Positions 10,556-21,144 are shown, numbered from the stretch's first letter. The stretch: 64,000 nucleotides of DNA from Anniella stebbinsi (GCA_029215795.1 JARDYH010000001.1:9728001-9792000); one strand, 5' to 3'. Notes: generated from the letters alone by a model not told the origin. Program-made: numbers and translations.

Positions 10556-10780
10556 AATGGAGGCTGGTGGCTCCCATTTTGGTGGGTGGGGCTGTAATTC
10601 CATCCTAGGTTTCAGTCAGAACGGGCCAGAACTCTACAGGAGCTATCCAAGGTGCTGAAACTATTTTTGGGGATGGTGTTCAGCACATTGGACAGCTCCT
10701 TTAGAGTGCTGGCTGCTTCCGATTGAAACCCAGGATGAAGTCACAGCCCCAGTGAAATCGGCGCCAGCAGCCCCCACAGG
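10556..10780. mobile_element. Palindromic MITE, family Q (copy 1)
   Basis: The left arm GGCTGGTGGCTCCCATTTTGG...GGTTTCAGTCAGAA (10563-10621) is inverted at 10719-10773 (GATTGAAACCCAGGATGAAG...CGGCGCCAGCAGCC). The inner GGAGCTATCCAAGGTGCTGAA also has an inverse. Partial copies are at 45387 and 51849. Non-coding. Confidence 0.75.
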
Positions 10781-11270
10781 GTATAGGGTAGCTTTTTGCA
10801 TATTATTTAACTAATGTCCTGCATTTTGCATGTCTCCACTCAACCTGACACTGGCATTCCATACTGATGTGCATATGCCGTTGCAATAGTAAGGTTTAAC
10901 ATCACCTGCCTAGGGGGAGATAATTCTCTTATGAAAGGTGTATGGTCAGTTTAGCCACCCATCCTACCCTTGAGAATGGATGGTCATTGTCCGTGACATT
11001 CAAATGGCTTCTGTGAATGAGCATGGCAGGTTATGAATTGCCGTGAACCCTCTTGTTCCATAGAGATCACCAGCCGCGAGTGATGAAAAAGTTTTTAACC
11101 TCAATTAAGGAAGGTTGCGAGGGCATGTATAGCCTTGCCTTCTCCTTAAGAGCCATCATATATATTCAGGAATGTTCTGCTCTTAATGCTGTTCTCACTA
11201 TCTTTTAAAAAAAAATTGTCCTAGCTGTCATTCCATTTTTGTTTGCTTTTAGAATCGTGGCATTAAGGGT
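10781..11270. other. Unassigned DNA
   Basis: No repeat or exon recognised. Confidence 0.4.
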
Positions 11271-11393
11271 GCAAATTGTATGCATGTTTAGACAGAAAAA
11301 AGGCACACAGTTCCCAGCATTCTCCATCCTGGCTGGAGAATGCTGGGAATTCAGCACTCCCCCCCCCCCCATCTAAACATGCATAGGATTGTG
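11271..11393. mobile_element. Palindromic MITE, family R
   Basis: Ends GCAAATTGTATGCATGTTTAG and TCTAAACATGCATAGGATTGTG are inverted copies. The centre (11311-11349) is a perfect 16-bp stem TTCCCAGCATTCTCCA with a 7-base loop. The whole element folds back. A C-homopolymer lies on the right arm. Confidence 0.75.
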
Positions 11394-11407
11394 TCCTAAG
11401 TCAATTT

Positions 11408-11542
11408 TAGGGTAGGCAATTTGGTACCTTCCAGATGTTTTGGACTACAGTACCCATCAGACCCTGCCAGCATGGCGAATGATAAGGAATCATGGGAGTT
11501 GTAGTCCAAAACATGGAGTGGGCACCTGGTTGTCTATCCCTG
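11408..11542. repeat. MITE family P (copy 3)
   Basis: TTCCAGATGTTTTGGACTAC and the inverted GTTGTAGTCCAAAACATGG mark both arms, with CCTGCCAGCATGG in the centre. This is the best preserved P copy in the window. Confidence 0.8.
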
Positions 11543-12282
11543 TGCCATGTCGTTTCAGAAGACTATCCTAATTGTCCACTATTTGCTCTTTCATCCACCC
11601 TGGTGCATTAGTCTCAACACAGTATCCCCATTATAATGTAGCAGGTCACATAATAATGAAATCTGCCATTACGAGTAATGGAGGACCTGTGATGTGCAGG
11701 CAGAATGTGCTTTTAGCTCTGTATGGGGTCCCTGTATGTAGATGCTGGTCCATGCTGCATCCAAGGTTGTTAGGAGGTTTTGCCTCCACCATGATGTTGT
11801 CCTTAAGGCTCAGATGTCACACTCCTGGTGGAACCAACAATGATGAGATCAAGCATTCCCTCCTCTCCTTCCCTTCTTCTCTCCAGCATCAAGTTGCGGT
11901 GGAGACCTCAGCCCCATTCAGGCATTCTAAACAAATGCCTGAAAGGGGTGGGGGAACAGGTTCAGCCATGTTAGCCCCACTCCCATCATCCTGTACCTGC
12001 TGAGGAAGCTTCAGGCCTTCTCACACTGAATATGTGTGTTCAGCGAAATGCACTTAGAAGCTTTTATGTGATTAGGAACCGTGTTAATTCAGAGTTCCTG
12101 ACCATACAGAAGCTACGGGTTTAGCTAAACACACAAACACACACACACTCCCCTTCAGACCTTTGCACTAAACACACCAAGATCTGAAGCTTCCTCCTGT
12201 GAGGACGGGGATGTTGGCAGCTGGGGTTACATGCATTCTCTGCTGCAATCATCCCACATTCATTTTGAACATCTGAAGAGGG
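11543..12282. other. Unassigned DNA
   Basis: Contains a 143-codon open frame at 11572-12003 with no recognised domain and a short CA-rich run near 12131-12149. No gene is supported. Confidence 0.4.
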
Positions 12283-12388
12283 TGTCCTGGTTTGTTAAAC
12301 CACAGTTTTCTGTGACACCCGAACCAGGAAACGTTGGTTTACGTGCTCCTATAGATCAGGTTTGCAAACCATGGTTGCAAGGGACACT
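12283..12388. repeat. Possible short foldback repeat
   Basis: GGTGTCCTGGTTTGTTAAACC at the left and AAACCATGGTTGCAAGGGACAC at the right are loosely inverted. Degenerate. Confidence 0.3.
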
Positions 12389-13554
12389 TTCCCCACACTT
12401 TTTTTAGTTTGGACATCATGGGAAACTGCAATTTAAGAATCCAGGAAAGCTTTGGCAAAGCCAGGCACACAAGAGGATGATGGAAGAGGAGGAGAGAGGA
12501 ATGTTTGAGCATCTCATTTTCTCTCCAGCAAACCATTTTACACTGTGAATGCTTTTAAAAAATACAAAACAAAACAAAAACGGTAATGTAAAATTTATAT
12601 GGGATCATATCAGGAGAACGTCAGTTTGCAGCACATAGTGTTCATTTTAGAGATACAATTTAACTACATAGTTAATAGGTATCACATAACCACCGGTTAA
12701 GAACTGGATGAAGAAGAAGCAAGATATATTTAATGAAAACATTTAGGGTTGCCGTCTCCTAGAGTACAGAGGGAAGGCATGGGTAATTGAGCAGTAAGCC
12801 AGACTATGTTTCACTATATTTGAGGACTGAAATATATAAATGAGAACCATTATTTCTGGTTTGATTCAACTGAACATTGAAATAATCTGCACTATTAGAA
12901 GCCAAGCTTATTCATGAATGTCTAGTCTTCTAAAACTCTCTATATGCCCTAGCACACTGAGATCTGGGTCCCCCCTTTAATCTCTCATTTCTGTGTTCAT
13001 TAAATAGAAGATTTACTGTGAACTTGCTGTGCTTAAATAATATATAAATTTATGCAGGTGGCAAAATGTCTACATGATGATTTCCTAAAGTGGGAAATAA
13101 TGGATTTTCATTTCATACTAGCAAAATGCCCATTGTTACAACAAGAAGATTGTGTTTGGAAGGATGGCTCATATAGATCTTTAGGGCTGCTCTATGGTGG
13201 GATGGGATGAGAGGAGCATTTTTTAAAATACACTGCACACAGACAGGTTGCTCCCACATACAATCTCTGCAAGACCAGTTTTATCTTCACTGCAACATTT
13301 CACCCACAGGAGGAAATGGCAACTAGTCATTCATATGGTGGGCATCACTGGGGTACAAAATCCATTCCCTGCTCCTGCTAAACTAACTCCTTTCTCCCAT
13401 GTCCCAAATCAAATATATATAGAAGCAGAGAGATGGTGCATCAGGGTAAGTGTACATATGTATATTGCATCCACGTAAAAGCCAGTAGGGGGTGGGGAAA
13501 GATCGTGCTATAAAAGCCCACATCACCCTTTACCAGCCCTCTCCAAATTGTCTT
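12389..13554. other. Unassigned AT-rich DNA
   Basis: No repeat recognised in most of it. The AT-rich middle part (12540-13130) is quiet and repeat-poor. Confidence 0.4.
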
Positions 13555-14101
13555 GCAATCATGATCAAGGGGCTGGAGCATCTCCCCTATGAGGGAAGGT
13601 TACAACAGCTGGGATTGTTTAGCTTGGAAAAAAGGAGTTTAAGGGGAGATGTGATAGAGGTGTACAAAATTATGCATGGTGTGGAGAATGTCCCTCTCTC
13701 AAAAAAGTAGAACCCAAAGGGGTCTTCCCATGAAGCTGATGGGTGGGAGATTCAGGACAGATAAAAGGAAGTACTTCTTCATGCAGCGCATAGTTAAACT
13801 ATGGAATTCAGTACTACAAGATGTGGTAATGGCCACCAATATGGATGGCTTTAAAAGGGGTTTGGATAAATTCCTGGCTATCAATGGCTACTAGCCCTGA
13901 CGGTTATGGGCTAATTCCAATATCTGAAGACTATATGCACCAGTTGCTGGGAATGTGGGTGAGAGGGTGCTGTTGCACTTGTGTCCTGCTTTGTGGGTCC
14001 CTGGTCAACAGCTGGTTGACCACTGTGTGAACAGAGTGCTGGACTAGATGGACCCTCAGTCTGATCCAGCAGAGCACATCTTATATTCTTATGTTCTTAT
14101 G
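13555..14101 (+). mobile_element. CR1 LINE, 5'-truncated 3' portion
   Basis: The longest sense CR1 end here. Plus-strand frames show the ORF2 C-terminal marks [21 protein letters not shown] and GGRFRTDKRK, then LDKFLAINGY, split over two frames by indels. The 3' UTR (13890-14101) holds CACCAGTTGCTGGGAATGTGG, GTGCTGGACTAGATGGACCC and a terminal TTCTTATGTTCTTATG. CR1 elements end in short direct repeats rather than poly-A, as seen. No catalytic domain remains. Confidence 0.9.
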
Positions 14102-14494
14102 TCCTGAGAGGCTGAGACAAGGATGGGTTGCAGAGGTCTACTAAGGTCTCAGGTTTGGCTGCTTAAGGTGTGTAGTTTCAGCCTGCCTTTGGGGCATTGT
14201 CGCTCTTTTTCCAAGAGCCTCAAGGGGATTCTTCAGTCATTAGGATATGCCAAGCCAGGAGGCCATGGCCATGGCTGGTTTCAAGGATAGGCAAGGCTGG
14301 ACGCTTGTTGAGGGCCCACAACCATACCGACTCTGGGCAACGCTCCTTGCACTCTGCTTGTTTATTTTGGCCCAGATAGCAGCTCCGCTGATGGCATGTA
14401 TGTATAGTTGATACGTTGCAGATCAAGTACCAGAGATGGAGAAGCAGTGTGATGCTCCATCTTAAAAGGAGTCTGTTGTCTCAGTCCACCTATT
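14102..14494. other. Unassigned DNA
   Basis: No feature recognised. Confidence 0.4.
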
Positions 14495-14667
14495 CAAAGG
14501 GATCTGTTTTGTGCTGAGTCAAACCATCTAGCTCAGCATTGTTTATACTGCCTGCTAGAGGTTCTCTAGGATTTGAGGCAGGGGTCTTTCCTATCTATAC
14601 TTGGCAATGCCAGTGGTTGAATCTGGGACATTCTGCATACAAAGGATGTGCTCTATGAATGAGTTAC
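14495..14667 (-). repeat. tRNA-headed SINE with CR1-like tail (copy 2)
   Basis: Reads inverted: CTGAGTCAAACCATCTAGCTCAG (tail), GGCAGGGGTCTTTCC, then TGGTTGAATCTGGGAC (inverse B-box) and CATACAAAGGATGTGCTCT (inverse anticodon region). Confidence 0.75.
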
Positions 14668-15532
14668 CCCCCCTTCCCCTGAGTCATTGATCTCATTGTG
14701 AATAGTTAAATATTGAGAAGTCAAGTGATCGCACATGCATGTGTGAACTGGCACAAAGAGATGAAAAGCAGGAAACTGGCTTTGATAGAAACATATGGTA
14801 GAGGAGTCAAACATTTTCTAACATCTAGTCATTTCCTCTCCCTATTCCCTTCCACTGTCCTGGTGATTACTTTGCCATTCTCTGGCTGCGTTTCCCCCCT
14901 TTGTTTTAATGCAATTGTTTTCTCATCAGGCTGTTTATGGCATCTTTACTTCTAGCGCATATTGTGATGCATCCAGACAAAGCTGTCAGATTGTTCTGTG
15001 CCTGATACTTAGGGGATGATTACCGTTGCTACAGTTTGCAGAATTACAACACTAAAGGCTCTTCCTGCCATTTGCTTATAGAAGTTTCAATTGGCGGAAG
15101 TACAACACTGAGTAAGAATATAATTTACATCTTTGGTTGCTTTTCATCTGAGACTGGAAAACAGCTGTAATATAAAAAAATGCTATTAATAAGCATTCAT
15201 ATTTGCAAACGATCCTCAGATCGTTAATTGCTGGAATTTTTTGAAAACAATAGCTATTTCCCCTAGTGTTCTGATTTGGGCTGCTCGTTCTAATCTGTAG
15301 AACAAATTGACAACTGGATCATGACCATTTGCATCACAATACCTGTCTGCAATGCTTGTGCAACATCCTGGCAAAATGATTATTTCTCTCTCTCTCTCTC
15401 TCTCTCTCTCCCCCCCACTCCACTCTGTCATACACAGAAACACACAGCATCTAGTTTGAGACCTTTGTGCGATTTGCCAGCCCAAATAAAGATATCGGCT
15501 CCAATCCTGCATAGTGAAAGATCCCCTTTAAG
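14668..15532. other. Unassigned DNA with (CT)n run
   Basis: Nothing recognised apart from a CT dinucleotide run at 15386-15410 followed by C7. Confidence 0.45.
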
Positions 15533-15852
15533 TAGGCTGACCATATGAACAGGAGGACAGGGCTCATGTAACTTTAACTGTTGTAGAGAAAAGGGAATTT
15601 CAGCCGGTGTCATTTGTATGCAATTAGTTCCTGGTGAAATCCCCTCTTCATCACACCTGTTAAAGTTGCAGGAGCCGTGCCTTCTTTTGTATATGGTCAC
15701 TCTAGTATAGTGCCTGCAACTTTAACTGTTGTGAAGAAGAGGGAATTTCACCAGGGACTAACTGCATACAAATGACACTGGCTGAAATTCCCTTTTCTCT
15801 TCAACAGTTAAAGTTACATGAGCCCTGTCCTCCGTTTTATACTGTCAGCCTA
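15533..15852. mobile_element. 320-bp palindromic hAT-like MITE (copy A)
   Basis: Ends TAGGCTGACCATATG and the inverted GTCAGCCTA. The left half (GGACAGGGCTCATGTAAC, TTTCAGCCGGTGTCATTTG, GGTGAAATCCCCTCTTCATC, AAAGTTGCAGGAGCC) is repeated as its reverse complement in the right half, giving arms of about 150 bp around a short centre. Flanks are CCTTTAAG at the left and CTTTAAGC at the right, a shifted 7-bp match. Other copies: 16343, 20032, 25275 and 57466. Confidence 0.85.
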
Positions 15853-16330
15853 CTTTAAGCCTATCACTGCAAGTAGCTCAGGCCTTCTTCAGACAAACAT
15901 TTTATAGCAGGCTTGCGACTAGCCACTCACGGATCTTCACGGGTCATTTTGACGATGCCATGTCCCTTCTGCTTGTCTCCTGCTGGTCTCCTGCTCCTTC
16001 TTAACTCCCACTCTACAGCCTGATATGGATGCATCAGGCCACATTATGGTAGGGCCAGCCCTGGGTGTATTAGATATAAGAAAGGCCTCTAAAAATGACT
16101 GGATGTTGGTGGTGCATTCCTAGACTTGTGGGTATGGATATGGACTATCCCATTTCTAAACCAGCAACCCCAGGAAAGTCATGTTGCTATTCAAGACATA
16201 GAGATCACTACATCTTCATTCACTTTTTTAAAAGAGAGAATCTGTCCATTATTCAGCTCTATTTGGAATTCTTTTGAAGTCTGAAATTCCTACTTGTAGT
16301 TTCTGTGCAAGTTTAAGATGTCCCATTTCA
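15853..16330. other. Unassigned DNA
   Basis: No repeat recognised between the two palindromic elements except the SINE end that begins near 16331. Confidence 0.4.
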
Positions 16331-16855
16331 TAGGAACATAGGTAGGGTGACCATATGGAATGGAGGATAGGGCTCCTGTACCTTTTAACAGTTGCATAGA
16401 AAAGGGAATTTCAGCAGGTGTCATTTGTATGCATGCAGCACCTGGTGAAATTCCCTCTTCATCACAACTGTTAAAGCTGCAGGAGCCCTGCTTGATGTGA
16501 CCAGATACAAAAGAGGGCAGGGCTCCTGCAGCTTTAACTGTTGTGATAAAGAGGGAAGTTCACCAGGTGCCTCATGCATACAAATGACACCTGCTGAAAT
16601 TCTGTTTTCTGTTCAACTGTTAAAGATACAGGAGCTTTGTCATCCTTTCCATAGGGTCACCCTAAACATAGGAAACTGCCTTATACTGAGCCAGACTGTT
16701 GGTCCATCTAGCCCAGTATTGTCAACACTGACTGGCAGCAGTGGCTCTCCAGGGTTTCAGATAGGAGTATTCTAACTCCACCTGGAGATGTTGAAGATTT
16801 AACTGGGCCCTTCTGGATGCAAAGCATGTGTTCTACCACTGAGCTATGGTGGTTT
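16331..16855 (-). repeat. tRNA-headed SINE with CR1-like tail (copy 3), split
   Basis: The tail TAGGAACATAGG (16331-16342) is separated from the body (16665-16855) by the palindromic MITE at 16343-16664. The body reads inverted: AACATAGGAAACTGCCTTATAC, GGTCCATCTAGCCCAG, then CTTCTGGATGCAAAGCATGTG and CCACTGAGCTATGG (inverse tRNA head, A-box TAGCTCAGTGG). The insertion duplicated AACATAGG of the SINE. Confidence 0.85.
16343..16664. mobile_element. 320-bp palindromic hAT-like MITE (copy B), perfect TSD
   Basis: Starts TAGGGTGACCATATGG and ends CATAGGGTCACCCTA. It is flanked by the perfect 8-bp duplication AACATAGG (16335-16342, 16665-16672). Arms of about 148 bp are inverted copies separated by about 25 bases (TTGATGTGACCAGATACAAA). 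The 8-bp TSD with TAG/CTA ends assigns it to the hAT superfamily. Non-autonomous and inserted in a SINE. Confidence 0.92.
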
Positions 16856-16934
16856 GTGAGAACCAGACCTAGTGAAATATTCAGATTACAGAAGACCTGG
16901 TTCCACCCTAAAATGGTCCACATGTAGTTGTTAC

Positions 16935-17593
16935 TAGGGATGTGCAGGGACCCCCCTGGATTGGATTGGGACCCGGATCGGGACCTCCAATGTTGTCTTG
17001 GATCGGTTCGGACAAAATCGGAGGTCCCTCGGATCAGATCGTATCTGAACCCGTTCCAAAAATCAGACGTCCAATTTTCAGATTGGCTGCCATTTTTGGT
17101 GTTTTCACCATAGGCTTGCATTGGGGGAAAGAAAGCTTTCCCCCAATGCAAGTCTATGGGGAAAACATGGTGGTGGGTGGGTGAGTGGGGGCCTAAATCC
17201 CCCTCCCTGTCCCTCCCCCCCACTCGCACTCCTTACCTGTCGGGGCGGCCGCTTCCCTCCGGTGCTCGGATCTACTGAGAAACAGGCTTCGTGGCCTGCC
17301 GCTCAGTAGTGCACCATCATCACTTGGTGCGCTACTGAGAGGCAATCCGCGAAGCCTGTTTCTCAGTAGATCCAAGCACCAGAGGGAAGCGGACGCCCCG
17401 GCAGGTAAAGAGTGCGAGACACGGGAGGTGGTCCGATCCTCCGATCTTATCCGAACTGGATCGGGTCCTTCCGGACTGGTTCGGATCAGATCGGACGATC
17501 CAGATGCAGGGATTGGAAATTGGATAATTGTATCTGATTTCCCCTGGATCAGGTCTGGATCGTGGATTGGACCCGATCTGGTGCACACTCCTA
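16935..17593. mobile_element. Large foldback hAT-like element, perfect TSD
   Basis: A 659-bp element with ends TAGGGATGTGCA and the inverted TGCACACTCCTA. It is flanked by the perfect 8-bp duplication GTTGTTAC (16927-16934, 17594-17601). A centre-right hairpin has arms 17223-17315 and 17325-17418, about 93 bp each and nearly exact, with a 9-base loop. A second hairpin near 17110-17162 pairs CTTGCATTGGGGGAAAG with its inverse. The outer regions are rich in GGATC/GATCGG words. Frames through it are by-products of the palindromes, not genes. Confidence 0.9.
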
Positions 17594-17729
17594 GTTGTTA
17601 CATGATTTACCTGCAAGTTCAGAGTTTGGTCCTGCCCCTTACCACCTGTAAAACCTACATGCTAATGACATGCGCAAACCAACACCCATTTTTCATTATA
17701 AGCATGATACAGATCTCTGGGTAGGTTAC

Positions 17730-17830
17730 TTGTCCTTTGTAGCAACCCATGACTTTATGGTAGCCATTTTGTGGTTATGCCCATGGCAGTTCCTCAAATG
17801 TGCCACAGGTCAAAAGGTTCCTGAGTCCTG
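17730..17830. repeat. Remnant of hAT-like family S
   Basis: GGTAGCCATTTTGTGGTTATGCCCATGGCAG and TGTGCCACAGGTCAAAAGGTT align with 34020-34100 of the complete copy at 33789. Confidence 0.6.
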
Positions 17831-18238
17831 CCCTTGAAAGTGAGTTTGCATCCTGAATTGAGAAAATTTAAATGCATTTCAACTGCAAAGAAAGTAAGAA
17901 AGAACAAACTGGAAACATCTGCCCCCTGCGTATTCATAGAACATGTGTATGCACTTTGGGAAAGTGCTAAAAAGCTGAAAAATGTGCTGTAACTTTCTAT
18001 CACTTTTGGGATGTCATCTTTTTCACACAGCTAGTAGTGCTTTTAGGTTATTGAGCAATTCCCCTTGCCCTCTTTGATCTGCAATATGAAACGTCCATGA
18101 GCTGGTCATGGCGCATGGCAAAACCAAGAATTCCCCACCATCTTGATTCAGGAAGTGGATCCTTTAGACCCTCAAGGAACCTCCATGATCAGATGCAGTG
18201 CATCTCTGCATATTGGAAGCTGGGTACAAATAGAGGAT
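17831..18238. other. Unassigned DNA
   Basis: No feature recognised. Confidence 0.4.
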
Positions 18239-18412
18239 GGGGGTGTAGGTGAATGGTAGAACAGATGCTTTGCATGCAGAAGGTCCCTGGTTCAATCCCA
18301 GGCATCTCCAGGTAGGCCTAGGAAAGGATCCTGTCTGAACCCCTGCAGAGTTGACAATACTGGGCTAGAATAGCCAATGCTTTGGCACAGTGTACAGCAC
18401 TTTCCTATATTT
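18239..18412 (+). repeat. tRNA-headed SINE with CR1-like tail (copy 4)
   Basis: The clearest head: GGGGGTGTAGGTGAATGGTAGA (A-box), TTTGCATGCAGAAGGTC, then GGTTCAATCCCA (B-box, 18289-18300). The body GCATCTCCAGGTAGGC follows, with a decayed tail TGGGCTAGAATAGCCAATG. The head resembles tRNA-Ala with a TGC anticodon region but cannot close an acceptor stem. Confidence 0.8.
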
Positions 18413-18429
18413 TATTGCCTAATGGATTG

Positions 18430-18720
18430 GTGCGTTTGATATTACAGATGTTCATACAAGCAAAATCAAGTTTGTTGGAGATATCCAGTTTTCACCTCAA
18501 AGGTTGTTCTGTCAAGTGTCCATATCAATTTGCAATCTGTGGGTCTCCCCTTCTGTGCATGAAAATTCATGCATATCATGCATTCCCCAAATATATGCAT
18601 CAGTTGTGCGCATCTTTGAAATGCAAACCTTCTTCTCCCATTGATTAAAGCATGCTTCTGTGCATGGTTCAAAAGTACACATTTTCCAATGCACATTTCC
18701 TCAAATGAACACATGTTGTT
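18430..18720. repeat. AT-rich repeat, family V
   Basis: Many ATGCA/TTTGAAATGCA words: GTGCATGAAAATTCATGCAT, ATATATGCATCAGTTGTGCGCATCTTTG, CCATTGATTAAAGCATGCTT. The same word order occurs at 48760-48865 and 49380-49490. Confidence 0.55.
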
Positions 18721-18727
18721 GAATGCA

Positions 18728-18800
18728 ATTCATTCATTCATTCATTCATTCATTTACATTTCTATGCTGCCCAATGGCTGAAGCTCTCTGGGCAGTTAAG
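18728..18800 (-). repeat. L2 LINE 3' end with (ATTC)n
   Basis: An ATTC run is followed by TGCTGCCCAATGGCTGAAGC and TCTCTGGGCAGTTAA, the inverse of the L2 terminus CCGCCCAGAGAGCTTCGG. Confidence 0.7.
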
Positions 18801-20031
18801 ACCATCTGAAAACCATACTGCAAGTTTGAAAATGCACAGACTTCAGTTTCAGATTGCATTCGAGTCTGTGTTTGGTCTTGAAAGTGTGAACTGGGTAAAT
18901 CCTGATTATAAATGAAATGAAACAAATTTCTCATGTATCTCAATTTGAGACTAGATTAACTAGCAACAATTGTATCCTGTTGAGCCCACAGAATTCTAAT
19001 TTATGTAAATCTTCCCTACTCCAAGGTTTTATATCACATTTGGCAAAAAAATACATAAATCTTTGGGACAGATACCATTGGAGAGGAGAGTGGAACTATC
19101 ATTTTTTTTATGTCATTTAAATTCTCTCTGCAACCTTCTGTCACAAAAGGAATTTAACTGTGCATTTAAATGTCTACATGGGCTTTTCATTCTTACAACT
19201 GCCTATATGGTTCTCTAGAGAAATCTTATAAAAAAGAACTGAAATTGCCACAAAATGTATCAATTTTCTGACTCTAGTAAGAGTTCAGGACATCAAGCAA
19301 GTACTATTTCTCCTGTCAACAGTTGCAGCAAGATAATGAATGGTACTGTTTCATCCCATCCTCGTAACCACGAATCACTGATGGATGACATTTTTCTATG
19401 GCAACATTTTCACCCTTTGGTATATGTATTGGAATGAGTCTGTCTATCTGTCTGAAATTATTTCTAGGCCACCTTTAAGGGTGGAACCCTCTGCTGTCAA
19501 ATGGAGTTAAGCTAGGATAAGTGAATATCCTGCTCTAGCTGGGTCAGACCTATGCTAGGGAAATACATGGACAAATCTAACCAGCAGGTTCAATTCAGCA
19601 GGTGATTGGTCCAGTATGAATTTCAGTCCAGTATGGGATTAGCTGAATTAGGAGTGGTCAAGATACAGGCAATGGTCAATACACAATATTACCAAGCAAG
19701 TAGGTGGCTTCCAGAAGAGATGCCTGAGGCGCAGCCAAGGTCAAAGCACAGCAGTCATATGCAGGCTAAAAAACAGACTAATGCAAGAGTCCAGAGGTCA
19801 GTAGCATGGATGCTCAGTCATAAGGCAAGTTTAAAGAAACACGACACTGAAAATGTTGTTCTAGCAATGGTTAGACTGCAATTAAAGGCGTATATGGCCA
19901 GAGCTTACTGAGCCTCACCCAGGGCGAAGCTGCAGTTTGTTATAGGCCCTCTGGCAAAATTCTTACTCATTAAGAGGGAGTTACTCCCAAGGAGTCCTTT
20001 CCTCTTGAAGAATCCTTCTTTGTAATTGAGC
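18801..20031. other. Unassigned DNA
   Basis: A 101-codon frame at 19606-19911 has no recognised domain. The stretch may hold old unclassified repeats. No gene is supported. Confidence 0.4.
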
Positions 20032-20214
20032 AAAGCCCTGCCCTCTTTTGTATCTGGTCATGCTAGGCAAGGCTTCTGTAGCTTTAACTGTTGTGATGAG
20101 GAGGGAATTTCACCAGGTGCTGCATGCAGACAAATTAGACCTGCTGAAATACCCTTTTCTATGCAGCTGTTAAAAGATACAGGAGCCTTGTCCTCCTTTT
20201 ATATGGTCACCCTA
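20032..20214. mobile_element. 320-bp palindromic MITE (copy C, right half)
   Basis: Begins in the central part (GCCCTGCCCTCTTTTGTATC) and holds the full right arm to GGTCACCCTA. The left arm is missing. It abuts the L2 3' end that starts at about 20215. Confidence 0.8.
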
Positions 20215-20795
20215 GCTCTGCTGGGCTAAACAAAGTGGTGGCTACTAGGAGGAGGGCCTTCTCTGCTGTAGCACCCCAGCTGTGGAATGAGCTCCCCAGA
20301 GAGGTTCGCCTGGCATCTACATTATACTCCTTTAGACGCCAGGAGAAGACCTTTTTTATTTTCACAGTGTTTTAACAGTTCTTCAGTTTGATTTTTAACC
20401 TTGCTGTTTAAATTTGTATGGCTGCTTGGTTTTATCCTGGTTGTGCTTTTATACTGTATTTTAAATTATGTTTTTATACTGTCGTTGTTTTATATTTTTA
20501 ATGGTTTTTATGGTTTTAGTTTTTGTAAACCATTTGTAAATATTTTAACCTGTATTAATCTCTGCTGCTTGGTTTTATCCTGGTTGTGTTCTTATATTGT
20601 ATGTTATTTTGTGTTTTTAGATTGTTGTTTGTTTTATATTTCTTAAAATGATTTCATGGTTTTGATTTTTGTGAACCGCCCAGAGAGCTTCGGCTATGGG
20701 GCAGTATAAAAATGCAATAAATAAAATAAAATAAAGAATAAACCGCCCAGAGAGCTTCGGCTATTGGGTGATCTAGAAATGCAGTAAATCAATCA
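20215..20795 (+). mobile_element. L2 LINE 3' end with internal duplications
   Basis: The ORF2 C-terminal relic reads AGGGCCTTCTCTGCTGTAGC and TGTGGAATGAGCTCCCC. The 3' UTR has a segment repeated about 143 bases apart (CTGCTTGGTTTTATCCTGG near 20422 and 20565). The terminal AACCGCCCAGAGAGCTTCGG occurs twice (20674, 20740). The end is AT-rich. No coding capacity. Confidence 0.8.
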
Positions 20796-20861
20796 AGTAA
20801 TATGGGGAGGGGATGAAACTGACCAGGGCATTGTCAAGAGGGCGCTATGCCTCTGTGGGGC

Positions 20862-21144
20862 CATAAAGTTGACCGGTCTGGTCATGCACAATTGTGCAAG
20901 AGCTGCAATAGTTATTTTGAAAAAGAATTCCAATAACATTTGTGCACCTTTGAAAATCCAATACAAGAAATTGTGCAAATTACAGTTTGCACAAATGTTG
21001 GAACCCTGGAAAAAACGCGCACACACCCCGAATCTGAATCCTCCCTGCCCCCAATGCAGTCCTTCCTCATTTACCAGACTGGAAACACTGCAGAAATCTA
21101 TTGAGCTTAAATGGAATGGATTTTCCAGCATTGCACATCCCTAT
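20862..21144. repeat. AT-rich repeat, family V, hAT-like end
   Basis: TGCACAATTGTGCAAG, TTTGTGCACCTTTGAAAATCC, AAATTGTGCAAATTAC and a right end TTGCACATCCCTA. That end is the same terminus (TAGGGATGTGCA reversed) as the hAT-like element at 16935. No TSD found. Confidence 0.5.

Noticed and set aside
13248..13478. 76-codon open frame before the CR1 end
   Set aside because: No domain, no splice context and no similarity to the adjacent CR1 ORF2 relic.
16708..17616. Several overlapping frames of 60-173 codons on both strands
   Set aside because: They overlap the palindromic element 16935-17593 and the SINE. Similar frames on both strands arise from inverted repeats.
18239..18310. tRNA gene-like A and B boxes
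   Set aside because: No cloverleaf can close and the sequence continues into a SINE body with other copies in the window, so it is a SINE head and not a tRNA gene.
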